NCBI GenBank assembly: GCA_022702705.1
Contig: CM040427.1
Location: 69,600,783 to 69,664,782 of the forward strand
Length of the DNA stretch: 64,000 nucleotides
Reading direction: 5' to 3'
Origin: Papilionanthe hookeriana x Papilionanthe teres
Taxonomy: Eukaryota > Streptophyta > Magnoliopsida > Asparagales > Orchidaceae
Shown here in pieces: positions 11,338-23,115 of the stretch. How positions within the stretch are numbered: position 1 is the first letter of the stretch; each line of letters starts with the position of its first letter. The position numbers and the translations under genes were made by a program. The notes under the pieces were generated by a model. That model did no database searches. It worked only from the letters and a program-made list of their open reading frames with translations, and had not been told where the DNA came from.

Positions 11338-13239
11338 GGCTCCGTTTGGGAGAGCTTATAAGTGCGGCGGCGTTTTTGAAAACGCCGCCTTACTGTTTGG
11401 TTGGCACTTAAAAGTGCTTATTTGAAAACCGCGTTTTTAATTTTGTGTTACACGTAATACGCGCACCGGGAGCCGCAGTCCGCTTATTGTGTCGCGTTTT
11501 CGGATATCAATTACCCCCGTGACCCCATCCGCCATCCCGTGACCCCGCGCGAAGCTCCTCGATCTCGGTCGGTAACCCTAGCTCTCCTCCTCTCCGATTG
11601 CCCCCATTCTTCATTCACGAGTTACTGTAAGCTTCGACGCTTAGAGGTATCTTCATTCCTCATCTTCTTCAGCTTCCGCAGTGTTAGAAATGGAACAAAA
11701 AATTTTCGGTTACGATTTATTCCTTTTTTTCCCTTGCAATGCGGATCATGTTACAAGCTTTGGTAGTGGAGAATAGCGAAGGATTGGTTCCAAAAGGGGC
11801 AGATTAGGGTTTGCATTATGAATTCTTTTTTGTTTCATAGCCGGGAAATGATTTTGTGAAGACTGGAGTAAAAGTGGGCTCTGTTGTAGCATCTTACTGT
11901 ACCGCATCTTTAGCTATGGAAGCTCTTCTTCTCATTTCAAAGCATAGAACTTTTCTCATCTCTATAAGAAGAAGAAAAAAAAAGTTGTTTGCCCGCTTTT
12001 TCTTTGTGATTGCCTGTAGGAATGTAATCCTTTTCTCTTCTATAGAATGGTACGAATGATTCTCCATCCAATAAACAAGATTGTTGTTTGGAAATGGCCA
12101 TGATTAGTTTGATCTGATCTATTATTTGCTATTTTTCTTTGTTAAAAGCTTAGTGGGGTGGCTTCGACAAAATTCTATTTATATGTGACATCCCTCCACA
12201 AAATTTGATCGAGCGCCTTTGCCATGTTTAGATTGTAGGAGGTTTGTGCTAATATTTGCATGTGTCAAAAACTAGTGCAACAAGTTTCTTGAATTTATTA
12301 GACACAGTAAATATGTTTTCATTCTATTTACTTTGAACCAATTTTCCAGCAAATCAACAATTGAATTTTTGAAATGGTGTTGATAATTTACACTGTTTGC
12401 TTTTATGAGCATTTCCCAGTGGTGACTAGTTCGTAAACGAAAATGGATTCCTCATCTTCTTCCTTTTTTAATGGAGTTGTCTTGATCTTGAAAGGTCTGG
12501 TAGCATTGAGCTTATAAGTGCGGAAATTTGATATTTATTGATCTTGAATCTGATGCCTTCTTGTTATTTTCTTACTTCTTATACTTAAACCGAGGCCATC
12601 CAAGTAAACCAAAGCAAAGAATCTGCTGGCTTTTTGTTATTTTCAAAATATTATTTATAGAAAGAATGGAAATGCAAATGAGCAGAAATGCAAGCTTACA
12701 AGGCCATTATCTCTTACCTCGGTTTAAAATTATTTCATATATCACTTGCTTAAACGCAGAAATTGTGTACTTCGTCTGATTGTGTTATCATAGTAACCAC
12801 ATCTGTGGTAACAGTTGTAGGAAGAAGTTTATCGTTTGGTGTATGGCTTGCATGCACATTGCAATTCAGTGAACAAGCAGCACGAAAAACTTAACAATAA
12901 GAATTTCTCATAATATTGGTAATGGGAGTCAGATCAATTGTATTTATGGTTGTGAAATTCTATTAGGTGTTAAGAATTTGGCATAGTTCCATAAAGATTG
13001 CTCGTTTGTCTTTTACATAATTCTTTCACCTGGGCTTACAAAATTATGCTTAACGTTATATTATTTGTATGTTGTTCTTCTGCTTTCAATTGTCACATGA
13101 AAATCACCTTATCAATACAGAAGTGAAATACATGTTTTAACTTTTATTCAGATGTCATAGGGTGCTTATATGCACTCTATGCACATGATGTAGAAGGAAA
13201 TAAATTTTTTGTTCTAATCAATTGATATGGCAATACCCA
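11338..13239 (+). other. Harbinger left end and leader region
   Basis: After the terminal repeat there is a GCGGCGTTTTTGAAAACGCCGCC palindrome near 11363-11385, then a CpG-rich stretch at 11450-11650 resembling a plant promoter and 5' leader, then AT-rich DNA. No open frame here has recognisable homology. It could supply the promoter for the Myb and transposase genes. Confidence 0.5.
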
Positions 13240-14155
13240 ATGAGTAAAGTTAAAGAGGTTGGATCTTCGACTATGCGGGATAGAAACGCTACGATTATAT
13301 TTTGTGATCTCTGTGTAAAGGAAGTTCAACTTTGAAATAGACCGAGTACTCATTTTAATAAGGAAGGTTGGAAAAATATAATGATTAAATTCAATGAACT
13401 TACTGGAAGGGATTACGATCGGACAAAACTAAAAAATAAATGGGATCAATTAAAAAAGGATTGAAAAATATGGAAAGAACTAAAAAGTGGATCCACTGGT
13501 CTGGGGTGGGATCCTAGCAAGCAGACTATTGATGCTCCCGACCACTGGTGGACCGAAAAAATACAAGTAAGCAATTATGGATGATAATTTCATCCTACTT
13601 TACTTTGTTTCATTAACTAATTCATTAAGCAGATAATTTAATTATTACAGGTAATGCCAGGAGCCAAAAAATTTAAATCCTGCGGGATTGATCCGGAGTG
13701 GAAGAGAAGCTGGACGACATGTTCACAGGTGTTGTCGCAACTGGTACTTATGCTTTTACCCCAGTGAACGAGGGTCTGGCAACTTCGCTGATGAAATGGA
13801 AACCATCCAGTTAGGTGATTCTGAAGGAGGTCCCTCCCAAGTCCACAATGATGTTCACTCTACAAGTGCGTCGAAGCGACCCAGAGTAGAAAAAAAGAAA
13901 AAAGGTGTGGCATTCATAAAAGAAATAATTGATGAACTTCTGGAAAATTGCAAATCTAGGCCTGTTTCCTCAATTGACAGCTCAATTGAAGAATGCATAA
14001 AGATCCTCGATGCATATCCCGATGTTACGACGAGACACAGAGATCTATGTTAATTATGTGAAGCTGATGCGAGACCTAACCATCAGGCATTTTTTTATAA
14101 AGTTGGACCCGAAATACCGACTGGCATATTTGCGAACATACATGGATACTTGATT
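13240..14155 (+). pseudogene. Harbinger ORF1: Myb/SANT-like DNA-binding protein, decayed
   Basis: In PIF/Harbinger elements this protein binds the element ends and assists the transposase. From 13240 the translation gives the plant Myb/SANT-like domain (Myb_DNA-bind_3 type): 'NRPSTHFNKEGWKNIM', 'LTGRDYDRTKLKNKWDQLKK', then 'GLGWDPSKQTIDAPDHWW'. Two in-frame TGA codons occur, one just before NRPSTH and one at 13462 where the family has Trp. A consensus donor follows at 13567 (CAA/GTAAGC) and an acceptor at 13650 (ATTACAG). The second exon has the 'VEEKLDDMFTGVVATG' block, then switches frame to a basic low-complexity region (KRPRVEKKKK) and 'SSIEECIKILDAYP'. Another shift leads to 'LDPKYRLAYLRTYMDT' and a stop. 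At least two stops and two shifts make it non-functional. Confidence 0.85.
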
Positions 14156-14377
14156 GTCTCCATGAATATTAACTTTAGATGTGGCATTAGTAGTACTGGT
14201 GTTATAGACAATTGTCTTACTTCATTATTTTTGTAGAACTCAATTTCTTCGATTACGAACCTTTTTATATTTTTTTACAGTGCTCTATTCCTTAACTCTT
14301 CGTACTTTTTTTTTCTAAAGTTTCAGTTAATCTTGTTTACAAAGTTCAATCTTGCCTTACTTTGTACAATTTGTAGT

Positions 14378-15800
14378 ATGGATGGTGAACAAATTAATCA
14401 CGATGAAGAACAAGTTATCCACAATCGCAGAGTGGCATTAATCATTACACTCTTGTACTATTACCATCTTAAGTACGTTGTCAGAAACCCTTGCATGACA
14501 TCCAAACAGATTGGTGATAAATGGGTAGGTGAGTTATTCCAAGGTCACCCAACTCGTTTTTTCAACATGTTCCGCATGACAAAGATTATTTTCTGTGACC
14601 TACTTAATGAACTCCGGCAACACCATGGGTTGCATGGATCAAGAAGAACCACGCCGAGGAAGTTTTAGCAATAACTCTGTATATTCTATCTCACAATGAA
14701 TCTATTCGACACACAATGGAGAGATTCCAACATTCATCAGAAACGATTAGCATGTATTTCTCTATCGGTTTGAATGCACTAGTTAGTTTGTCACTCAAAA
14801 TAATAAAGCCCGATGATCCAACATTCGAGTCAGTTCCCCCACAAATTGTCAATGACCAAAGGTACATGCCTTTCTTCAAGGTATGCATTTAGCAGTACAT
14901 TTTTTTTGAAAGTAACGTTCACATGCATTAGGCTAACATCTCCAAAATTAGGACTGTATTGGTGCAATTGATGGAACACATATGGATGCACGTGTCTCCG
15001 GCACAGATAAGGTGGCATTCATAGGTCGATGTGGCTTCCCCACACAAAATGTCATGGTAGTATGTGATTTCAATATGTGTTTTACCTTCGTAATGGCCGG
15101 ATGGTAAGGGAGTGCTCACGACAGTCGAGTATTCAGGGCTGCAACTAGAAGCCGTAGTCACGTCTTCCCATATCCACCTCCAGGTAGTTATATGTCTTCA
15201 TTTTTTCTTAAATATTCTCCAAAATATTCTAATAACAACAAATGAACAGGTAAATATTATTTAGTAGACGCCGGCTATCCTTTACAAAGGGGATATCTGA
15301 AGCCTTATCGGGATACGAAGTATTATATACCCGATTTTGAGCGATCAAGCGAGGTGGCACGAGGCAAGAAAGAATTATTTAACAAAAGGCACTCATCTTT
15401 GCGCGGCATGATTGAACGAGCCTTTGGGGTATGGAAAAAGAAATGGGTGATATTGCGGGATATGCCGACCTACTCATTTCCAAAACAAGTAGAGATAGTG
15501 GTGTCAACAATGGCACTACACAACTTCATTCGACGTCACCACTCCGGCTTGGATGAAGAATTTGCGGCCGTAGATGAAGATACACATGATATCCCACCTG
15601 AAGCATTTGAGTATCACTTGGGTCGTACAATCCCACAGGAGCAAAATGAGTCACGTAGTGCATGCACTCGAGATGGTGAAGGTGCTTCAGAGATGGCAGC
15701 TTTAAGAGAAGAAATAGCCAATGCCATCGACCAATCCTCGAATGAACCTTTGGTGTTACTCCTACGAGCATTATGTATTGTGTTCTATGTTATTAATTAA
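14378..15800 (+). pseudogene. Harbinger DDE transposase (HARBI1/ALP1-like), lightly damaged
   Basis: This is a DDE_Tnp_4-type nuclease that would excise and insert the element. Start is at 14378 (MDGEQINHDEE). A helix-turn-helix-like region ('EEVLAITLYILSHNESIRH') follows after a one-base frameshift near 14654. A first intron, 14881-14951, has a GTATGC donor and a TTAG acceptor. The first catalytic Asp lies in DCIGAIDGTH just after it. The second catalytic Asp lies in GSAHDSRVF, preceded by an in-frame TAA at 15105-15107 where relatives have Glu. A second intron spans about 15184-15249. The last exon has 'YYLVDAGYPLQRGYLKPYR', 'IERAFGVWKKKWVILRD' with the third acidic residue, and 'STMALHNFIRRH'. 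All three catalytic acidic positions remain; only one frameshift and one stop are visible. This indicates a fairly recently inactivated gene. Confidence 0.9.
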
Positions 15801-18800
15801 ATACTTTAAAATTCTATGTAGTGGTGTTAATCTTCGGAGATAAGCAGCTTTATTTGTTAAGCTAAAATCATGTAGAGACATTTGAATTCTAATTCTTTGC
15901 TTGGTAACTGGTGCATGGGTCATTATGGTTCTATTTGGATAAAACATAGATACATATTATTTTCGTTATGGTAACTGGTGCATGGGTCATTATTTCAAAT
16001 TATCTATTTGGTTCCAATTCCCTAGTAAAATCAAAGTTCAGGTTGTTTTAATTAATGGTAATTTGATATTTCTGAAGCATTAGGCTGTTGATTATAATGG
16101 TACATGTTGTTGATTATATGGTATTTTTATTGTCATACTGAGATTATCTATTTGGCTGAAGATTCTACATTCTGTCTTCAGAAAGAAGGGCTTTTTTCCT
16201 TGAAATTCCAGACCAAATCCAAATTCTTTTAAATTTGTCATCCTTTCATTACTGCTTTCCTTTTTTTAGCGTACCTTACACTACTTGATGCTAATGTATT
16301 TCCCTACAAGCTGAATGTTAGAAAGTCTTCACTTCCACTTGCAGTATTCTTTTCATGGTATAATATGTTGGTCAACCTATATTTTGTTTAGAGTTTAATC
16401 AGTGACAACCAGATATGTTAGTCACGTTATGTCGACGTTTTTTCATTCTTAACCTTAGATACATAACATGCTAATGATAGGCTATTTGTAGTTGTATGTT
16501 TGCCATATTTAATTATTTTCCTTTCTTGGCTAGTCAAGTGTGAGGACCAAGAAACCATGTAACTAATTGTGCATCTTATGTGAAAAAATAAAATGAGGTC
16601 CATCTCAAAAGGAAATAAAAACATCATATTTTATATCTATAAGAAAGGCTCAACAAATACTGAAGCATTAGGCTGTTCCTAATCAATGGTACATGTTGGT
16701 GATTATATGGTATTTTTATTGTCATACTGAGATTATCTATTTGGCTGGAGATTCTACATTCTATCTTCATGGTTTTTCCTACAGTTGGAATAGCAAAGTG
16801 GTCATTTTCATAGTTGGTTGAGGGATTATCTCATTGCTGATGGTTTCTGGATGTTGCTATCTGCTTGGATTAGACTCAGCAGAGTTCTTTTGAGATGCCT
16901 ATCAAGGAATATCTCTTTGCATGTGCTCACTATATGTTGATCCTTGGTTCAACAATTGCTCTTTTTCCTCTAGCACATTGCTTGCATATTTATTGATTAG
17001 AATCATGTTTTCTCTCTAGCATATCAGCTTGCCAATTGTACTTGTTATTTATGCTTCTTACAATTACCTATCTTAAAGCTTACTTATGTTGTTTGGGGTC
17101 TTTGCACTTTAAGAGCACTATAAGTGTTGTTTTTTTTATCTATAAGTATTGTTTCTTTATAATAGATCTTTAAGTGATTTTAAGAGCACTTTAAGAGCAC
17201 TTTAAGTGCTGTTTCTTTAAGAGCACTTTAAGAGCACTATAAGTGCTTGTTTTTTTAAATAGACCGATTCGTCCGTAAGTGCTTTGTTTTTTATCTATCC
17301 ACAAGAAGCATTCTTATGGGCTTGTTAATAGTTGCATGAACATATTGTCAGTTGCATGCATATATTATATAGATTTTAATAGATCTACTAAAACGTAATG
17401 GTTATATAAGTGCAGTAATGTTTACATCTTATTTATTGCATTCATATTATTGCTATCTACTTGGATTAGACTCAGCAAAATTCATTTTAGAAGCATTAGA
17501 GAAGCACCTATTATGATTCATTCTTATGTTATTTCATTGCTGTACCTTTGCATATGTGAAAAATATGTGGATTTGTTGGAATATATATAAAGGTGGGAAG
17601 AATTGGGGGCGTGTGTTTTAAATGGTAATGCTGGTTCATCCAGAATTCTAAGTAGAGACATTTTAAGATGCCTTCGGATTACACTTCAGCACATTGCTTG
17701 CAGCTTGGATGGCCCATTTCTATACGGGCAACCGCTGCTTACTATGTGATGACAATTAGATTCAACATGTTGTTTCAAGTTGTGAAGTCATTATTTTTTT
17801 GTATTTTGTAAGTAGGGTTGATACAGTTGGAGTGGGGTGAGGCTCCATATAAAAGCTTGATAAATCCGTTCTCCTGGCAATGCAACTACACTTGGTTTCC
17901 ATTAAACAAGGTGAACCATATTGAACTACACATTTTAGATTACTCATCTTGTTCTTCATTGAGGGAAGTGCTGATGAGACCTTGAACTTAAGGTTGATTT
18001 CCAATATGGATGAATGTACAATGGTAAATGTTGATGAATGTAGCAAGCAATTTGGATGTTAATGTGGAATGATGTTTGTAATTGCTGTGTTCAACAGCTA
18101 CCATTGTAATCCCCATTCCATGCTGTTTTGAATGGTGCTCTATATTTTTTCCCCTAATTTCTCAAAGTGCCGTTTCAAATTGAAAAAAAAAGATGTGAAA
18201 TAAAACTATTGCAGATTTATACACCACCCAATTCTTATATATTTATGAGCAGCTTGGAACTACCATTGTAATCCTCATTCCATGCTATTTTGAATGGTGC
18301 TCTATATTTTTCCCCATAATTTCTGAAAGTGCCTTTTCAAATTGAAAAATAGATGTGAAATAAATTTCTGAAAGTGCCTTTTGAAGATGGTTCCCGATTG
18401 TGCGCGAGTACTCATTCCATGCAAGCCAGTGTCTGGTTTTTGCATATATTTCTGAATTCTTTTGAGTTATTGTTAAAATTTATGTGGATATATTTTTGCT
18501 TTATATGGTTTGCAGTTAAACTGTTGTGCAATTGTCCAATGGAGGGGTTGGGCTTTATTGCTGATCCTTTGCTTACTGATTGGCTTAACTTATCTTTGCT
18601 CTTGAGGGGGTTAATTTTATTAAATGATGTTTATCAGGTTTAGGTGGAGTTGAATCTACTCCCAATGTGGTGAGAGGGCTGTCCCCCTACCCCTTCCTAT
18701 CTATTTGGGGTATCTAGTTCAAGCTGGTGGTTGATATTTGTATATATAAATAACATGATATATTGATCAGAATATTCGGTTTGCTTAATTCAGATATTAA

Positions 18801-20614
18801 CTTATTATTACCATTGCTTTTAAAAACTGGGGCAAGGTCATAGAAGCTTGAAATAGAAATGTATATGTTGAACATTTGGCATGCTCACTGAAACCAATAT
18901 TGTAAATCATGGATCTCTTTCAATTTTCGAGCGCTTCAGTAATTCAAAATTGGAATTAGTAATCTTATGATATTTGTAAAGATTTGAAAGATGTATTTAC
19001 TCCAATTAATGTTCATGTTGGGTTTTGAGATGAAGGTTATGAACGGTGTTGCAGCCCTTTTAGCAATTGACTTATAAATGGTGTTGCAGCTCTTTTAACA
19101 CTGTCTCTACCAGTGACTTCTCACGTCCAAGTTATTTCAGATTTTGTAATCTGTACGTTTCCCTCAAAATTTTTGTAATCTGTTTTCATCTGTCATTGCA
19201 ATTAATTGGTTAATTTGGATCATTCACATGACTACCACCTAATTGTTCATCCTTTACAACAATAAAGGATGAACAATTAGTGGTCTAAGAGATAGCTGGA
19301 AATTAATATGCAGAATGCAAGATGCTATGGAAATTAATATGCAGAATTCATCCTTTACAACAATATGCAGAATGCAGTCTTTATCATTTGCAGTCTTTAC
19401 CAATGGTTTCCTGCTACTATGTAGCTTCGTAGCACCTGGGTCCATAATTTCTTCTGCCTTGCGCCTATGGTTTACTTTGATATATTTATATCTTGATTTA
19501 CATGTATACATATCTATATATTTATACAAATATTTCTTGATATTCATATATATATATAGTTGGCACTTCCTCCAGGTTTTTATATATGATTAGGGGAAGT
19601 TGTATTGTTACCCAGCTGTTTTGGATTTCTGCAGCATCCAGGTCTCTCGTTTTTACCGTCTTGTGATGATGGCTGTTTTCGAGATGTATATATATATAAG
19701 TTACATGTGGCATTCTTGTATCCATTCCTCCTTCAACAATCATCCAACACTTTAATGTTGTAAGTTTAATAGTAGCTTGGATGGCCCATTTCTATACGGG
19801 CAACCGCTGCTTCATCTACTCAGTTGGTTGCCGAGGCTGTTATTCTTTTTTGGTATTTTTGGTGCATTTGCATAAATACTACGCAATTCCTTTTTATACA
19901 TAGGAATGGTTTTATGCATGTAAAATAAAAGTGTAGGTGTTGGATATGTAAATACATATGAATTGAGTGGTCTGTATGTGAATCTTCCTTCAATTTTTAC
20001 TGCTCATTTGGATGTTTATAGATAGAAAAATGATTGCTGATTTGTATGCTAATTTTATTGAACATCATACAGGAGAGACAAAAGGCTCTGGAAGCTGAAC
20101 TGAAGTATTTCTTATATATGGTTAATTTGATAGTAGGTTTCAGAGCTTCATGTATAAAACAATTAAGAAAATCATGTACATAGTAGGTTTCAGAGCTTCA
20201 TGTAAATCATTTGGTATTACATTAATAAAGAAATTCAATGCTTTTTCTCCGTGGATGTAGGTCAGTTCGACCGAACCACGTAATTTGTTGTGTCCCTTTT
20301 CTGGTTAATTATAATGATTGTGTGAATTTTGTTTCCTGATTGCTTGAGTAGCGATGGAGTAATGCAATCAATGTTTTAGGTTCAGCTGGTTCTTCTTGAA
20401 TGTGTAGCATTTTTCAATATATGTCAAAGAGAACTTAATGTAATTTTTTCCCATTGGTACTATGATGTAAAAGATAATTGAATGGTGCGTGTGTAAATGC
20501 CCCAACGATATTCTATTGCACCTTATATTTGCAATTTATCTTCTCATAATATAGAATTTCATTAATTCTTACAATTTGCTACTGATCGATTCTCTTCAAA
20601 ATAATTACAATACC
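15801..20614 (+). other. Long Harbinger interior, non-coding, rich in local duplications
   Basis: No coding region is supported. Direct duplications recur: a block of about 105 bases at 16077-16190 and 16662-16770; a 40-base block (CTTGGATGGCCCATTTCTAT) at 17703 and 19776; an 85-base block at 18100 and 18262; TTGGATTAGACTCAGCA at 16866 and 17461; a 25-base block near 20132 and 20182; and TTTAAGAGCACTTTAAG repeats at 17110-17250. A perfect 18-base foldback lies at 19239-19280. The region could be old intron or spacer between the transposase and the GRF gene. Confidence 0.6.
19239..19280. repeat. Perfect 18-bp inverted repeat with 6-base loop
   Basis: CTAATTGTTCATCCTTTA is followed by CAACAA and then its exact complement. 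Flanking CCAC/GTGG extends pairing with one bulge. Half of the motif (TTCATCCTTTACAACAA) recurs at 19347, so the palindrome probably arose by a local inverted duplication of a sequence present there. Confidence 0.9.
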
Positions 20615-22918
20615 ATGAGTTCCAGATATGCAGGGAAGTCCATGCAATTGATGTGCCGTTGCGGACTTCCGTCCGTACTACTTACTTCGAGACGAGAACA
20701 TAGCTACGGACGACAGTTTTATAGATGCCCAAAGTGGAATCGGGGACAGGACGACTGCAAATTTTTCAGATGGGAAGACAACCCTGTCGGCATATTTTTT
20801 TAGGTTTGGTGTGTTGTATTTATGAAAAGAGGTCGCCTACAGAAATTGTCGGCGAATTTTAGATTTTTAAATTTAATTTAAATATGTATATATGGTTTAA
20901 AAGATAACATTTGATTTTGAAAGTAATTTTAAGTTTAAAAGTTTTAAGATATGAAATCGAAGCCGATCTCACATCCCAAATAGTTTATATAAATGAGCGC
21001 TACATCACAAGTTCGTGTATACGTCCGAAGAATAGACGCACTACTTGATGATGGGGCTCAATTAAATAAACTAGAAGATTTGTGACATCCGTTTGGTCTG
21101 CGAACCAATTTTATAAGCTAGACAAGTTCCCTCGCTTAATATAAATGAATTAAGCGGGGTTTATATTACTAGCGTTCTTAAAATTCCTATAAGGGCAAGC
21201 CCACTATAGTTAATTACATCTTAAGTGACAGGAATCGCTTAAGAAAACTCTCGATAATAATCGGTAGTTCTGCTCTCAAGAATTTCAAAGTTTAAGGTTT
21301 TCGAAGGATTGGATTTTTGAAATTTCAAAGGGGTTAGCTTCGAATTTGGAACATTTATTTTCGGGAGTCGAAAGGAAGAGAAATAGGAGAAGTCGAGGAT
21401 CCGAAGAATCTTGGCAACTTCCCAAACTATCCTATTGTTTGGCTTCGAGTTTAAGAAAATCCTAATATTATCTGACATTTCAATCTTGCCAATTTTAATT
21501 AATTTGGACTTATATTTGTATGATAAAATCATACAAACAGCCTTGAAGATGTGAGGGTTTATGTCATACCAAACGACTACCTCGGAGTCCTAAGACCGGT
21601 TAGGGCTTAATTTACATGACCTGATCATGCAAATGCCTAACGAAGAGTTGAGGATTTATGTTGCACTAGGCAAATTACCTCGAAATCCTATGGCTTTGTT
21701 GTTTAATTCTAGGAATGTTTAGCTGATGTAGAGTTGTTTTGCTGACGAAGATGGCCGTGCTGCCCACCGTGCTCCAAGCTCCTTGTTGTTGCAGAGGTTT
21801 AGTTTTAGAAGATTGTAATTAAAAGAGAAGAGAGAAGTTTGGTTTTAGAAATCTTAAAGTCCAAGTGTTTTTTATGTTTTAATTAAAACAAATCTTAAAG
21901 TTGATTATAACAACACCGGTTAAGATCCCACGGTTCCATCCTTCCGGCATTGTTATTTTTATCGGATACACTTAGTCCGGATGAATTTGCTAAACTCAAC
22001 TAAATAAGTTTCACACTTTCATTTAGACCAGTGGGAAATCCCGTTAGCAACACGTAGGTTACATCATCCAGAGGTATTCCGATCATCCAACAAAACGTTT
22101 TAATTTAGTTGTAATTGTAGTTTTGTTGTTCATGTTTGTGATTAAATTTTGAGTTGTTTTATATTTTGAAATGTTGTGGCGATGAATTTTATCTTGTAAT
22201 GACTTTTAATTTAGTTTTGGTTTCAGTTTTAGGGACTACCCCAAAAGTTTTGGTTTTCATGCAACAATTGTTTATCATGCAAGAAAGGTAAGTGCGATGC
22301 GATTAAATAAATTGCAATAAGGTAAATTGCAATAAAATAAAAGCGTACCTGGAGGGTCTTCCCGTCATCCCAAGATGCACTTAAAACACAATTAGAATAT
22401 TTAAGCATTTAAAGCAAGTTCCTAGGTAAAGCTAAGGGAAGGGTTATGGTTTTCTACAAGTTCTAATCCTATAGCTGAGTCGCCTCCTATGACGTCACAG
22501 GTTCTTGTATTTTGGGTTTGAGGACGATTTTCTTCATCGAAGAACAATTAAGTTCGATTGTTCTTATAGACATCCTATCATATCGAGGAAGTGTTTAAGA
22601 CGAATCTTAAACATCTTTTCAATATTTCTAGGATTATTTTAAGTCCAAGAGAATTTAATTATACAAATGAATTAATCGTCGAGGAGTTCGAGTTTTGTTA
22701 TCTTGCTCGGTGAACTAGGACATTTGAATATCCTATGAATGAAGTAACACTTCACTTAACACTCCATTTAGGAGTTATGACAACAAGAGCTTTCGAGGGC
22801 AAATGGATGTTCAAATGATTTATGATTTAACTTAATTTCGATTAATGGGTTTAAGTTTGGAATAGTGTTCAAGTTGTTTTAGATTTATTTTTGAATTCTT
22901 TATGTCTTAGGTGATGTT

Positions 22919-23115
22919 ATATTTAATTTAATTTAATTTAATTTAATTTAATTTGGTTTAGTTTTAATTTTAATTTAATTTTATTTTTAATTTTAATTTA
23001 ATTTAAATTTTATTTTAATTTGAGTTTATTTTTTATTTAATTTAATTTAATTTAACATGCTTTAATTTAATTTAATTTAATTTAATTTAATTTAATTTAA
23101 TTTTAATTTTAATTT
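22919..23115. repeat. (TTTAA)n-like tract inside the left giant LTR
   Basis: This is an imperfect pentanucleotide array of TTTAA/TTAAT units, interrupted in the middle, continuing in degenerate form to about 23230. The right LTR copy has the complementary (TTAAA)n tract at about 37835-38105 with different length and interruptions. Confidence 0.9.

Noticed and set aside
19254..19743. Short open frames around 19.3-19.7 kb
   Set aside because: They run through the palindrome and AT-rich repeats; Tyr/Ile/Lys-rich composition only.
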